24,080 bases of DNA from Neisseriaceae bacterium (lineage in GTDB: Bacteria > Pseudomonadota > Gammaproteobacteria > Burkholderiales > Neisseriaceae). The translations under genes and the position numbers were made by a program. Each line of letters starts with the position of its first letter. Position 1 is the stretch's first letter. The notes beneath the pieces were generated by a model that did not search any database, was not told where the DNA came from, and saw nothing but the letters and a program-made list of their open reading frames with translations. Shown here piece by piece: positions 1-7,933 of this stretch. The stretch is taken from contig JASLBZ010000008.1 of the NCBI GenBank assembly GCA_030146285.1, forward strand, positions 1-24,080, read 5' to 3'.

Positions 1-1124
1 TTTACAGTGGTTTTTTACTGCTTTTGTCTATTTGTCTTGCCATCACTTTTGCGATGTTATTGCAAAATCCATGGCGCAGCAAAGACAGCACCATCACGGT
101 GTTGCTGGCCATGATTTTGGCATTGCCCTTGTGTTTGCTTTGGCCTTACGCACTTTATAAAACCAATATCAGTGCTTTTGATACATGGTGGCATTATTAT
201 TCTTTTGCCGATTATGGTGGTATTGCCAATGGCAGTATGCGCTTTTCGTTGCCGTATTATGCTGAGAATGTTTTATGGTATGCATTACCTGCATGGCCAT
301 TGGCTATTTGGACTTGGGTCAATAAAAAGCAAGTCGATAAAGAAATCTTTCAATTGACGGTGACGTGGTTGCTTATTGCAACATTGGTGTTGGCAACCTT
401 GCCTAAGGAATATACTGAGAATACCATCTTGTTGCTGATTCCTTTGGCGCTTTTGGGTGCAGCACAATTGGATTCTTTGCGCCGAGGCGCAGCGGCTTTT
501 CTAAACTGGTTTGGCATCATGACATTTGGTCTGTTGGCATGTTTTATTTGGGTTGGGTTTTGGGCGATGAACCAAGGCTGGCCAAGCAAGCTAGCAGAGC
601 GTGCTGCCTATTTTAGTCCTTATTACAAACCAGATTGGGATTGGTTTCCCATTCTTGTTGCTGTGAGTTTTACGCCATTGTGGCTTTGGGCTGTGACCCG
701 TAAAAACATCAAAGGCCGTCAAGCGGTGACTAACTGGGCAGCTGGGGTGACCTTGGTTTGGTCTTTGTTGATGACCATTTATTTGCATTGGTTGGATGAT
801 GCGAAAAGTTATCGACCCGTGGTATTGCAAATGGAGCAATCATTGCCTGAGTCATTGAAAATTGATATCGCTAAAAAACAAGTTTGCATTGGCGTTGAAA
901 AAGACAATATGAGCATCATTTTGCCTTGGCAGACATATGGATCTGTGGGGTTAAATTGGGATGAAAACGCTTATTGCCAGTATCGAATGATTGTTGGTAA
1001 AGACAATGTACTGGCGATACAAAGCAGTAAAGCTTGGCACATTGTGTGGCAAGGTGCTCGTCCAAGAGAAAAACATGAATGGTTTGCACTGGTCAAAACC
1101 ACGGTGCAGAACGAAACCGAATAA
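1..1124 (+). CDS. Membrane glycosyltransferase, family 39/ArnT-like, 5' truncated
   Basis: The reading frame is open from the first bases of the window, so the N-terminal part, with any catalytic loop residues, lies outside. What remains is about 370 residues with at least six hydrophobic segments in the first 255 residues, then a soluble C-terminal portion of about 110 residues that looks extracytoplasmic. The run of Trp-rich membrane helices, and a segment reading LPKEYTENTILLLIPLALLG, are typical of the C-terminal half of lipid-linked sugar transferases of the ArnT/PMT (GT39) type, which move a sugar from a polyprenyl phosphate donor onto an envelope acceptor. A TTG at 24 could serve as a start but is very unlikely to be the real one. 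Substrate is unknown. The downstream ubiG is separated by 117 bases and is probably a separate unit. Another multi-spanning GT-C enzyme is possible. Confidence 0.7.
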   Translation, partial: YSGFLLLLSICLAITFAMLLQNPWRSKDSTITVLLAMILALPLCLLWPYALYKTNISAFDTWWHYYSFADYGGIANGSMRFSLPYYAENVLWYALPAWPLAIWTWVNKKQVDKEIFQLTVTWLLIATLVLATLPKEYTENTILLLIPLALLGAAQLDSLRRGAAAFLNWFGIMTFGLLACFIWVGFWAMNQGWPSKLAERAAYFSPYYKPDWDWFPILVAVSFTPLWLWAVTRKNIKGRQAVTNWAAGVTLVWSLLMTIYLHWLDDAKSYRPVVLQMEQSLPESLKIDIAKKQVCIGVEKDNMSIILPWQTYGSVGLNWDENAYCQYRMIVGKDNVLAIQSSKAWHIVWQGARPREKHEWFALVKTTVQNETE

Positions 1125-1241
1125 AAGCGGGTGATGGGTGCATTTGACTGCCATGGTGGTCAATCATTGTTGCTTAAAAGCGGTTGGCAACATGTTAAAA
1201 TGGCCGTTACCGATGTTAACTTTGTAATACAGGAATAAAAA

Positions 1242-1970
1242 ATGAGCTCAGTGGACACACAACAAAATACCGTGAATCAAGATCCGGCTGAAATTGAGAA
1301 ATTCAGCCAATTAGCACACAAGTGGTGGGACATGGACAGTGAATTTCGCCCACTGCATGAAATCAATCCACTGCGCTTAAGTTTTATTACCGAATATGCA
1401 GATTTGCTTGGCAAGGATGTTGTGGATGTGGGGTGTGGTGGTGGCATTTTGACCGAGGCTTTGGCTAAGTCAGGTGCGAGTCATGTTTTGGGAGTGGATT
1501 TGGCGCAAAAGTCTTTGAAAGTGGCGCAATTGCACGCTTTAGAGACTGAGCTTAGCAATGTGAGCTATGAGTGCATTCCTGTGGAAGCATTGGCTGAAAA
1601 TAAACCTGCTCAATTTGGTGTGGTCACTTGCATGGAAATGCTAGAACATGTTCCTGATGCTGCCAGTGTTGTGCGGGCCTGTGCCAATCTGGTTGAGGAG
1701 GGCGGTTATGTTTTCTTTTCAACATTGAATCGAAATCCAAAGTCTTATGTTCAGGCCATTATTGGAGCCGAGTACTTGTTAAAACTCATGCCCAAAGGCA
1801 CACACGATTATAAAAAGTTCATTACCCCAGCTGAATTAACACGCATGTGCCGTCAGGCAGGTTTAGAAGTGCTTAGCTACCGTGGCTTGACTTACAATCC
1901 ATTGAACAAGGTATACCGTTTAACCAATAATATTGATGTGAATTACATGATTGTTTGTCGTAAAGCATAA
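1242..1970 (+). CDS. ubiG: Ubiquinone biosynthesis O-methyltransferase UbiG
   Basis: A protein of 242 residues, the usual UbiG length. It is a class I SAM-dependent methyltransferase that carries out both O-methylation steps of ubiquinone synthesis at the cytoplasmic membrane face. The N-terminal stretch EIEKFSQLAHKWWD followed by FRPLHEINPLRL is the characteristic UbiG lead-in, and the SAM-binding motif I DVGCGGG lies near residues 61-67. A CMEMLEHVPD segment corresponds to motif II/post II. The ATG at 1242 is preceded by AGGAA at suitable distance. The gene is flanked by a 117-base gap upstream and a strong terminator at 1990, so it looks monocistronic. Assignment to UbiG rather than another quinone methyltransferase rests on these family signatures. 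Confidence 0.95.
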   Translation: MSSVDTQQNTVNQDPAEIEKFSQLAHKWWDMDSEFRPLHEINPLRLSFITEYADLLGKDVVDVGCGGGILTEALAKSGASHVLGVDLAQKSLKVAQLHALETELSNVSYECIPVEALAENKPAQFGVVTCMEMLEHVPDAASVVRACANLVEEGGYVFFSTLNRNPKSYVQAIIGAEYLLKLMPKGTHDYKKFITPAELTRMCRQAGLEVLSYRGLTYNPLNKVYRLTNNIDVNYMIVCRKA

Positions 1971-1989
1971 CATCATCAGATTGGACGAT

Positions 1990-2015
1990 GGCATGGTGTA
2001 AACCATGCCTTTTTT
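1990..2015 (+). terminator. Rho-independent terminator of ubiG
   Basis: An 8 base-pair perfect stem (GGCATGGT / ACCATGCC) with a GTAA tetraloop is followed directly by six T. It sits 19 bases after the ubiG stop codon. Confidence 0.9.
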
Positions 2016-2075
2016 ATTAGTATTTTTACTCTAAATAAGCTAAAATACGCATTCGTTTCTATCTTTTATGTTTTT

Positions 2076-2088
2076 AAAGCAGCCTGTT
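2076..2088 (+). repeat. DNA uptake sequence-like word, partial match
   Basis: AAAGCAGCCTGTT, which carries the GCAGCCTG core of the other copies but diverges in the last two bases of the usual ...CTGAA ending. It lies in the leader region of plsC. It could be a degenerate uptake word or chance. Confidence 0.35.
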
Positions 2089-2129
2089 AAGGGTGCTTCT
2101 TGGTGCGAGAGTGCCAGCAAAGGTTTCGC

Positions 2130-2891
2130 ATGTTAATGATTCTTCGCACCATCATCGTTGTGGTTTATTCACTATTGGTATGCTTAACATCGTTTGTTTA
2201 TTGTGCTGTGACATTCAAAAGCACCAACAATGTGATGATTTTTGGACGTTTATTGGGTAGGTTGTCATCTGTATTTGGGTTAACAATGATTAAGCGAGTG
2301 CCCAAACAAGAAGGCGAATACCGTGCCTGTATTTATGTGGCCAATCACCAAAACAATTATGATATGGTCACCATGTCTGGAGCAGTACAACCTCACACCG
2401 TTACCGTGGGTAAGAAAAGCCTATTGTGGATTCCATTTTTTGGTTTGTTGTATTGGATTACGGGCAATATCTTAATTGATCGCAACAACCGCAGCAAAGC
2501 CCGTGACACCATCGCACAAGTGGCAGAGCAAATTCAAACCCGCAATTTGTCTATTTGGATGTTCCCAGAAGGAACGCGCAGTCGTGGTCGTGGTATTTTG
2601 CCGTTTAAAATGGGTGCATTTCATGCGGCCATTGCTGCAGGCGTGCCTATTGTGCCCGTTTGCATGTCGGACACCAATAACCAAGTTAATTTGAATCGAT
2701 GGAATAATGGTACGGTGATTGTTGAAGTATTGGACCCGATTGATACCAGTATTTATGCACCGAATCAGGTTCGTGAATTGGCAGAGCATTGCCGACAAAT
2801 CATGGTGGCCAAGATTGACGAGCTGACCCAAGAAGCCCGTGGTTATGGTTTGAATGACAGTGATGGTCATTGGGTCGAGAAAACCAAATAA
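2130..2891 (+). CDS. plsC: 1-acyl-sn-glycerol-3-phosphate acyltransferase PlsC
   Basis: The enzyme acylates lysophosphatidic acid to phosphatidic acid, the second step of phospholipid synthesis, at the inner membrane. I chose the ATG at 2130 (253 residues) because AAAGG lies 6 bases upstream and the protein then begins like E. coli PlsC (245 residues); a TTG/GTG pair at 2100/2103 would give a longer N-terminus. Residues 5-25 form a membrane helix. The acyltransferase motifs are intact: NHQNNYDMV (HX4D) near residue 73, the GKKSLLWIPFFG segment, FPEGTRSRG near residue 145 and AGVPIVPV. Resemblance to the gammaproteobacterial enzyme is striking for a beta-type genome. Followed by a hairpin terminator shared with the convergent pncC. 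Confidence 0.93.
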   Translation: MLMILRTIIVVVYSLLVCLTSFVYCAVTFKSTNNVMIFGRLLGRLSSVFGLTMIKRVPKQEGEYRACIYVANHQNNYDMVTMSGAVQPHTVTVGKKSLLWIPFFGLLYWITGNILIDRNNRSKARDTIAQVAEQIQTRNLSIWMFPEGTRSRGRGILPFKMGAFHAAIAAGVPIVPVCMSDTNNQVNLNRWNNGTVIVEVLDPIDTSIYAPNQVRELAEHCRQIMVAKIDELTQEARGYGLNDSDGHWVEKTK

Positions 2892-2909
2892 GACCACATT
2901 GGGGGTATT

Positions 2910-2938
2910 AAAAAAGCTTGTTAATCACAAGCTTTTTT
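2910..2938. terminator. Bidirectional terminator between plsC and pncC
   Basis: AAGCTTGT and ACAAGCTT form an 8 base-pair stem with a 5-base loop, with a run of A on the left and a run of T on the right. It can therefore serve both plsC (plus) and the convergent pncC (minus). Confidence 0.85.
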
Positions 2939-2942
2939 GTTT

Positions 2943-2954
2943 TTCAGGCTGCTT
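2943..2954 (-). repeat. DNA uptake sequence-like word
   Basis: Read on the minus strand this is AAGCAGCCTGAA, an exact GCAGCCTGAA 10-mer. It sits between the terminator and pncC and runs into the pncC stop codon. Uptake words placed beside gene ends are usual in Neisseriaceae. Confidence 0.65.
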
Positions 2955-3448
2955 TAAGCTGGAGCGGTTACCGATTCTGGTAAATGAACTTTTAGCATTT
3001 GTAGGGCAAAAACAACCGCTTGCGTGCGGATTTCTTGGCGAGAGCCTTTGAATGTTTTTTGTTGGGCGCGAATGCGCTGTTTGGAGGCCAAGCCAAACCA
3101 AACGGTGCCAACTGGCTTTTCTTCTGTACCTCCATCTGGGCCAGCAATGCCGCTAATGCTCATGGCAAAATCAGCCTTAGATTGAATCAATGCTCCCAGT
3201 GCCATTTCACGAACCACTTCTTCACTGACAGCACCATAAGCACGTAAGGATTGTGCATCCACATTGAGCAATTGTTGTTTGGCTTCATTGCTGTAAGTGA
3301 CAAATCCCATTTCAAACCATTCAGAGCTGCCAGGCAAACAGGTTAATTGGGAAGCCAGTAAACCACCAGTACAGGATTCAGCACAGGTGATTTTGAATTG
3401 ATTGTGTCGCAACGTGTCGGTGATGTCGCGCAAAAGAGTTTCAAACAT
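2954..3448 (-). CDS. pncC: Nicotinamide-nucleotide amidohydrolase PncC (CinA C-terminal domain family)
   Basis: A 164-residue stand-alone CinA C-terminal domain. The family deamidates nicotinamide mononucleotide to nicotinate mononucleotide, recycling NMN from NAD breakdown (for example by DNA ligase). The sequence shows the family motifs AESCTGGLLA near residue 24, GFVTYSNEAK near residue 49, and GIAGPDGGTEEKPVGTVWF in the second half; the Ser of AESCTGG is in the active-site region. There is no N-terminal molybdopterin-binding-like CinA domain. Its start overlaps the end of pgi by 8 bases and an AGGA ribosome binding site lies inside pgi, so it is translated with pgi as the last gene of orn-pgi-pncC. 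Confidence 0.9.
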   Translation of the reverse strand: MFETLLRDITDTLRHNQFKITCAESCTGGLLASQLTCLPGSSEWFEMGFVTYSNEAKQQLLNVDAQSLRAYGAVSEEVVREMALGALIQSKADFAMSISGIAGPDGGTEEKPVGTVWFGLASKQRIRAQQKTFKGSRQEIRTQAVVFALQMLKVHLPESVTAPA

Positions 3449-5081
3449 GGTGTGTCCTAAAGTGATTAATCAAACCGTTAGTAGAGGCATCATGCTCCAA
3501 ATGTTTATCACTATAGCATAACTCAGGCTCGATTTTGGCAGCCAATACTTTGCCATATTCGACACCCCATTGATCAAATGAGTTAATTCCCCAAACCACG
3601 CCTTGCACAAAAACCTTATGTTCATAAGCAGCTAACAGCATACCAAGGTTAAATGGGGTGACTTTATCCAGCATGAACATATTGCTAGGTTGGTTGCCTT
3701 TGAAGAGTTTTTGAGGCATCAATTCATCTCTTTTTATGCCACTTAAATGCGACAGTTCTGCATAAACCTGGGTTTCTGTTTTGCCTTGCATTAACGCTTG
3801 GGCTTGGGCCAGTGCATTGGCAACCAATGTAGCATGTTGATCACTGGGGTAGTGGCTGTTGACAGGAACAATAAAATCAGTGGGAATTAAGCGTGTGCCT
3901 TGGTGCAATAATTGAAAAAAAGCATGTTGGCAATTAACACCTTCTTCACCCCAAATAATCGGCCCGGTATCAAAGTCCAAATGCGCACCAGAGCGGCCGT
4001 AGCTCTTGCCATTGCTTTCCATATCAAGCTGTTGCAAATGGGCAGGGAAGCGACGCAAGCCGTGATCATAAGGAATCACAGCATGGCTGTGGGCAGCATA
4101 AAAAGTATTGTACCAAAGCCCAATTAACGCCATTAAAACGGGAATGTTTTGTAAGAAAGGGGCTTCATAAAAATGGGCATCCATTTCACGAGCACCATCC
4201 AAAAAAGACATGAAGTTTTGTGTGCCAATACTGCACATGAGACTCAAGCCAATGCTGGACCAAACTGAGTAGCGACCGCCCACCCAGTCAAACATCGGAA
4301 AAACATGATCAGGGTGAATGCCAAATTCCACGGCTTTGGCAATGTTGCTACTGATGGCAACCATGTGTGAGCCAATGGCCGCCACAGGCAAAGATTGCAA
4401 TAGCCAATCTTTGGCAACCTGGGCATTTTTTAAGGTTTCCGGGGTGGTGAATGATTTACTGGCGACAATAAACAAAGTGGTATCGGGGTTTAATTGTGCT
4501 AGCAATTGCTGCAATGGTGCACCATCGACATTGGCAATAAAGTGCGTGTGAATGTGTTGACTTTGGTAGGCTGATAGCGCTAAGCAGGCCATTTGTGGCC
4601 CCAAGTCCGAGCCGCCAATACCAATGTTAACCACATCGGTAATCACATGTTGCTTGTAACCTGTGTATTGCCCTTGGTAAACAGGCTGAGCAAAGTTTAG
4701 TGCCTTGTTTAAGGCTGCCTGAATTGCAGGAACCACATTGATACCATCGACCACAATATTGGCATCAGGCATCGCTCGAAGTGCGGTGTGCAAGACGGCG
4801 CGGTTTTCACTGGTATTAATCGCAACACCTGTTCGCATGTCTTGTGTCCATTGGCTAAGCTTGGCTTTGTTGGCCAAAGCCACCAGCAGATTCAAGGTGT
4901 CGGTGGTGATGCGATTTTTACTGTAATCAAACAACAAACCATGCAATTGAATGTGCATTTTGTCAAAGCGGTTTTCATCCATCGCAAACAAGTCACGCAT
5001 GTGCAAAAATTTGGTGGCACGTTGATGTTGGTGCAATTGCGCCCAGATGGGCGTTTCATTGATGGCTGTTGTACTCACCAT
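3441..5081 (-). CDS. pgi: Glucose-6-phosphate isomerase
   Basis: A 546-residue enzyme, close to the 549 of E. coli Pgi, interconverting glucose 6-phosphate and fructose 6-phosphate in the cytosol. Visible family motifs in order are IGIGGSDLGP (phosphate loop), SKSFTTPETL, GGRYSVWSSIG (PGI signature 1), MESNGK, GEEGVN with the catalytic Glu, and FDQWGVEYGK (signature 2, with the Lys at the active site). The ATG immediately follows the orn stop codon with no base between, and AAGG of the ribosome binding site lies in the last codons of orn, suggesting coupled translation. An exact uptake-like 12-mer lies inside the gene at 4712. Confidence 0.97.
   Translation of the reverse strand: MVSTTAINETPIWAQLHQHQRATKFLHMRDLFAMDENRFDKMHIQLHGLLFDYSKNRITTDTLNLLVALANKAKLSQWTQDMRTGVAINTSENRAVLHTALRAMPDANIVVDGINVVPAIQAALNKALNFAQPVYQGQYTGYKQHVITDVVNIGIGGSDLGPQMACLALSAYQSQHIHTHFIANVDGAPLQQLLAQLNPDTTLFIVASKSFTTPETLKNAQVAKDWLLQSLPVAAIGSHMVAISSNIAKAVEFGIHPDHVFPMFDWVGGRYSVWSSIGLSLMCSIGTQNFMSFLDGAREMDAHFYEAPFLQNIPVLMALIGLWYNTFYAAHSHAVIPYDHGLRRFPAHLQQLDMESNGKSYGRSGAHLDFDTGPIIWGEEGVNCQHAFFQLLHQGTRLIPTDFIVPVNSHYPSDQHATLVANALAQAQALMQGKTETQVYAELSHLSGIKRDELMPQKLFKGNQPSNMFMLDKVTPFNLGMLLAAYEHKVFVQGVVWGINSFDQWGVEYGKVLAAKIEPELCYSDKHLEHDASTNGLINHFRTHHV
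4712..4723 (+). repeat. DNA uptake sequence-like word, full 12-mer
   Basis: AGGCTGCCTGAA, identical to one of the published Neisseriaceae uptake sequence dialects as I recall it. It lies inside pgi, antisense to the gene. Confidence 0.7.
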
Positions 5082-5639
5082 TTAAGCCTTGTCATCTTCT
5101 AGTTTTAAGAAATGCTCACGATAGTATTTCATTTCTTCAATGCTCTCTTGAATGTCTTCTAAAGCTTGGTGTGCACCGCGTTTAACCACACCTTTGGCAA
5201 TGCTAGGGCGCCAACGACGTGCCAACTCTTTTAAGGTAGAGACGTCCAGATTGCGGTAATGAAAATAGTCTTCTAGTTTGGGCATGTAACGAACCATAAA
5301 GCGACGGTCTTGGTGGATGGTGTTGCCACACATAGGGCTGGTTTTGGCCGGCACCCATTGTTCTAAGAATGCCAATAATTGTGCTTCAACTTCAGCCTCA
5401 GTTGCTTGGGATTGTTTAACACGTTCGGTTAAGCCTGTTCGACCATGGGTAGAGGTATTCCATGCATCCATGCCATTCATTGTCTCATCACTTTGGTGAA
5501 TCACGAAAATATCGGATTGTGCTAATGTATTGAGATTTTTGTCTGTTATAATCATAGCCACTTCAATAATCTTGTCGCTATCAGGGTTTAACCCTGTCAT
5601 TTCCATGTCTAACCAGACCAAATTTTCGGCGTTTTGCAT
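5082..5639 (-). CDS. orn: Oligoribonuclease
   Basis: A 185-residue DEDDh 3'-5' exoribonuclease (E. coli Orn is 181) that degrades 2-5 nucleotide RNA fragments, including pGpG, to mononucleotides in the cytosol. The first acidic pair is in VWLDMEMTGL (Asp11, Glu13), the second Asp is in NTIHQDRRF, and the last His/Asp are in GAHQALEDIQES near residue 158. All catalytic residues are therefore present. The gene heads the tightly packed orn-pgi-pncC block and is divergent from the M48 protease gene across 122 bases. An AAAGG lies rather far (about 14 bases) upstream of the ATG. Confidence 0.96.
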   Translation of the reverse strand: MQNAENLVWLDMEMTGLNPDSDKIIEVAMIITDKNLNTLAQSDIFVIHQSDETMNGMDAWNTSTHGRTGLTERVKQSQATEAEVEAQLLAFLEQWVPAKTSPMCGNTIHQDRRFMVRYMPKLEDYFHYRNLDVSTLKELARRWRPSIAKGVVKRGAHQALEDIQESIEEMKYYREHFLKLEDDKA

Positions 5640-5681
5640 GCTGTTTTTTTGCCTTTAAATAATAAAGAGTGTGAATGTGAC

Positions 5682-5710
5682 ATTGTGCAGCACTTAAGCG
5701 CTATTTTCAA
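5682..5710 (-). promoter_or_regulatory. Candidate sigma-70 promoter for orn-pgi-pncC
   Basis: On the minus strand TTGAAA (5710-5705) and CACAAT (5687-5682) are separated by 17 bases and lie about 45 bases upstream of orn. The -35 matches 5 of 6 and the -10 only 4 of 6 consensus bases, so this is tentative. Confidence 0.3.
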
Positions 5711-5761
5711 CTTTAGGCTGACAGCGACAGACGAAGCACCGTTTAATATTATGGGTATTTT

Positions 5762-7000
5762 ATGATTCAAGGATTGTTCTTATTGTTTTTTGTGCTAAGC
5801 ACACTAACGCGTTTGTATTTGTCTTTCAGGCAAAGCAAATCGGTTTTGGAAAACAGAGATTGGGTGCCTGACGAGTTTGCAAATCTTGTGACGCCAGAAG
5901 AGCACCAAAAAGCAGCAGATTATACGTTGGCTAAACAACGTTTATCTCGTTATGATATTTTGTTTCAGGCTGCCTTGTTATTGATTTTTACTTTGGGCGG
6001 TGGCTTGAATTTATTGGCAGCACTGTCGGACAAGTGGGTGGATGGCTACATCAGCCAAGGCGTGGTTTTGATTGGGCTGTTTAGCGTGGTGACAGGGCTT
6101 TTGGCATTGCCATTTACCTTGTACCAAACATTTGGTATTGAGAGCCGTTTTGGGTTCAATCAGTCTAGCGTAGCCACTTTTGCAATAGACCAAATTAAAG
6201 GTGTGATTTTAGGCTGCATCATTGGTATTCCGTTATTGTATGTCGTGATTTACATCATGGGTGCAATGGGCAGTTTGTGGTGGCTGTATGTTTGGCTGCT
6301 TTGGTTGGCTTTTTCCTTAACGTTGATGTGGGCATTCCCAAAATGGATTGCACCTATTTTCAATAAATTTGTGCCGTTAGACAACGACAGTTTGAAACTT
6401 CGCATTGAGGCTTTATTGAAGCGAACAGGCTTTGAAAGCGATGGCGTATTTGTGATGGATGGCTCAAAGCGTTCAGGACATGGTAATGCTTACTTCACAG
6501 GACTTGGCAAGAACAAGCGCATTGTGTTCTTTGATACCTTGCTTGAATCATTAAATGATACTGAAGTAGAGGCCGTTTTGGCACACGAACTGGGGCACTT
6601 TAAACACAAACACATCCGCAAACAAATGTTCATTACCTTTGCTTTGGCGTTGGTGGTCTTATTTGTATTGGGTCAACTCATGCCCAATGCTGAGTTTTAC
6701 AGTGGATTGGGGGTTGCATACCCAAGTCATGCCATGGCTTTGCTGCTGTTTATGATGGTTTTGCCATTGTTTACTTTTTTGTTTACGCCATTAAGCAGCT
6801 TAATGTCACGCAAAAATGAATTTGAAGCAGACCGGTTCGCGGCAAAAGAAGCATCGGCAAAAGACTTGTCTTCAGCATTAACCAAATTGTATCGATCCAA
6901 TGCGGCCACGTTGACACCAGACAAATGGTATTCACGATTTTATGATTCACATCCAAATGCTTCTGAGCGTTTGGCTGCCTTACAAAAGATGGGTAAATAA
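5762..7000 (+). CDS. M48 family metallopeptidase, CAAX-protease (Ste24)-like
   Basis: A 412-residue integral-membrane zinc protease. The zinc motif HELGH is near residue 275, within AHELGHFKHKH, and the third ligand is the Glu of EFEADRFAA near residue 354. Several hydrophobic helices precede the zinc site (from residue 1, and around 65-90, 95-120, 145-195) and two follow it (roughly 288-305 and 320-345). Length and topology fit the Ste24/CAAX prenyl endopeptidase branch rather than the shorter HtpX. Bacterial members probably act in membrane protein quality control; the substrate here is unknown. The start ATG has only a weak upstream ribosome binding site, and a five-codon reading frame beginning at the ATG at 5752 overlaps it. 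rsgA follows after 3 bases, so the two are likely co-transcribed. Confidence 0.9.
   Translation: MIQGLFLLFFVLSTLTRLYLSFRQSKSVLENRDWVPDEFANLVTPEEHQKAADYTLAKQRLSRYDILFQAALLLIFTLGGGLNLLAALSDKWVDGYISQGVVLIGLFSVVTGLLALPFTLYQTFGIESRFGFNQSSVATFAIDQIKGVILGCIIGIPLLYVVIYIMGAMGSLWWLYVWLLWLAFSLTLMWAFPKWIAPIFNKFVPLDNDSLKLRIEALLKRTGFESDGVFVMDGSKRSGHGNAYFTGLGKNKRIVFFDTLLESLNDTEVEAVLAHELGHFKHKHIRKQMFITFALALVVLFVLGQLMPNAEFYSGLGVAYPSHAMALLLFMMVLPLFTFLFTPLSSLMSRKNEFEADRFAAKEASAKDLSSALTKLYRSNAATLTPDKWYSRFYDSHPNASERLAALQKMGK
5964..5975 (-). repeat. DNA uptake sequence-like word, full 12-mer
   Basis: On the minus strand AGGCAGCCTGAA, identical to a second Neisseriaceae uptake dialect as I recall it. It lies within the coding region of the M48 protease, in its second membrane segment. 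Confidence 0.7.
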
Positions 7001-7003
7001 ACC

Positions 7004-7867
7004 ATGCAAACAGCACAAATCATCACCAGCTATGGCCGCCGTTATATTGTACGTGATGACAATGGTCAGACTTTCGATGCAACCACACGTCGAAAGCGAG
7101 TGGATTATGCTTGTGGCGATTGGGTTGAAATCACCCCGATTAATGATGAGCAAGTGGTGATTGAAAGTTATTTAGAGCGCGAAAGTTTGTTATACCGCCA
7201 AGATGCTTTTAAAAGTAAATTGATTGCTGCGAATGTGACGCAAATTTTGGTGGTCTTGGCCGCAGAACCATCTCCGAATGAAATGCTGGTACAGCGAGCT
7301 TTATTGGCTGCAGAAGCGCAAGGCGTCAAAGCAACTGTTGTTTTGAATAAAAATGATTTACCCAGTACTGAAAAATGGGTCAAAGTATTTGAGTTTTACC
7401 AGTCGCTGGGTTATGGATTTGTGAGTGTGAATGCTTTGGATGGTGCCAATGCTTTGCGAGGCGTATTAGAAGGCTATCGCAATATCTTCTTGGGTCAGTC
7501 TGGCATGGGTAAATCCACCTTAACCAATGCGCTCTTGGGTTCTGAAATCGCCCGTACTGCAGGTATTTCAACCGCATTGGATTCAGGCAAGCACACGACC
7601 ACCCATGCGCAATTGTATGATTTAAATGAAGTCACACAGATTATTGATTCACCAGGTTTACAAGCCTTTGGGCTGCACCATTTGCGTGTTCCTGATTTGC
7701 TGCATTACTTTCCTGATATGCGCCATTTAATCGGCCAATGTAAATTTCACAATTGCACCCACAGACAAGAGCCAGCCTGCGCGGTTAAAGAGGCCGTCGC
7801 CAAAGGCGAAGTCAAAGAGAAGCGTTTGGCATTTTTGCAAGACATTACCGATGAGTTGTCACGTTGA
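7004..7867 (+). CDS. rsgA: Small ribosomal subunit biogenesis GTPase RsgA
   Basis: A circularly permuted GTPase of 287 residues that assists late maturation of the 30S subunit. An N-terminal OB-fold-like part (residues 1-65, with RRKRVDYACGDWVEI) precedes the permuted G motifs: NKND (G4) near residue 114, GQSGMGKST (G1) near 164 and DSPG (G3) near 215. The C-terminal zinc site is CKFHNCTHRQEPAC near residues 246-259, as expected for RsgA. It starts 3 bases after the M48 protease stop and ends at a terminator shared with the convergent isomerase gene. In many related genomes rsgA also lies close to orn, as here. Confidence 0.96.
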   Translation: MQTAQIITSYGRRYIVRDDNGQTFDATTRRKRVDYACGDWVEITPINDEQVVIESYLERESLLYRQDAFKSKLIAANVTQILVVLAAEPSPNEMLVQRALLAAEAQGVKATVVLNKNDLPSTEKWVKVFEFYQSLGYGFVSVNALDGANALRGVLEGYRNIFLGQSGMGKSTLTNALLGSEIARTAGISTALDSGKHTTTHAQLYDLNEVTQIIDSPGLQAFGLHHLRVPDLLHYFPDMRHLIGQCKFHNCTHRQEPACAVKEAVAKGEVKEKRLAFLQDITDELSR

Positions 7868-7884
7868 TGTTTCAAAATAGGGCA

Positions 7885-7921
7885 TAAAAAAAGCTTCTGT
7901 TCGCAAACAGAAGCTTTTTTA
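7885..7921. terminator. Bidirectional terminator between rsgA and the isomerase pair
   Basis: An 11 base-pair perfect stem (AAGCTTCTGTT / AACAGAAGCTT) with a CGCA loop is flanked by A on the left and T on the right. It suits both convergent units. Confidence 0.92.
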
Positions 7922-7933
7922 TTGGTTTGATGC

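Noticed and set aside
1148..1167. Inverted repeat TTGAC ... GTCAA between the glycosyltransferase and ubiG
   Set aside because: Leaves no loop if fully paired, needs two wobble pairs and has no T-run; not a convincing terminator or operator.
2472..2897. A 141-codon minus-strand reading frame opposite plsC
   Set aside because: Overlaps the intact plsC; the protein has no recognisable domain and its composition is that of an antisense frame.
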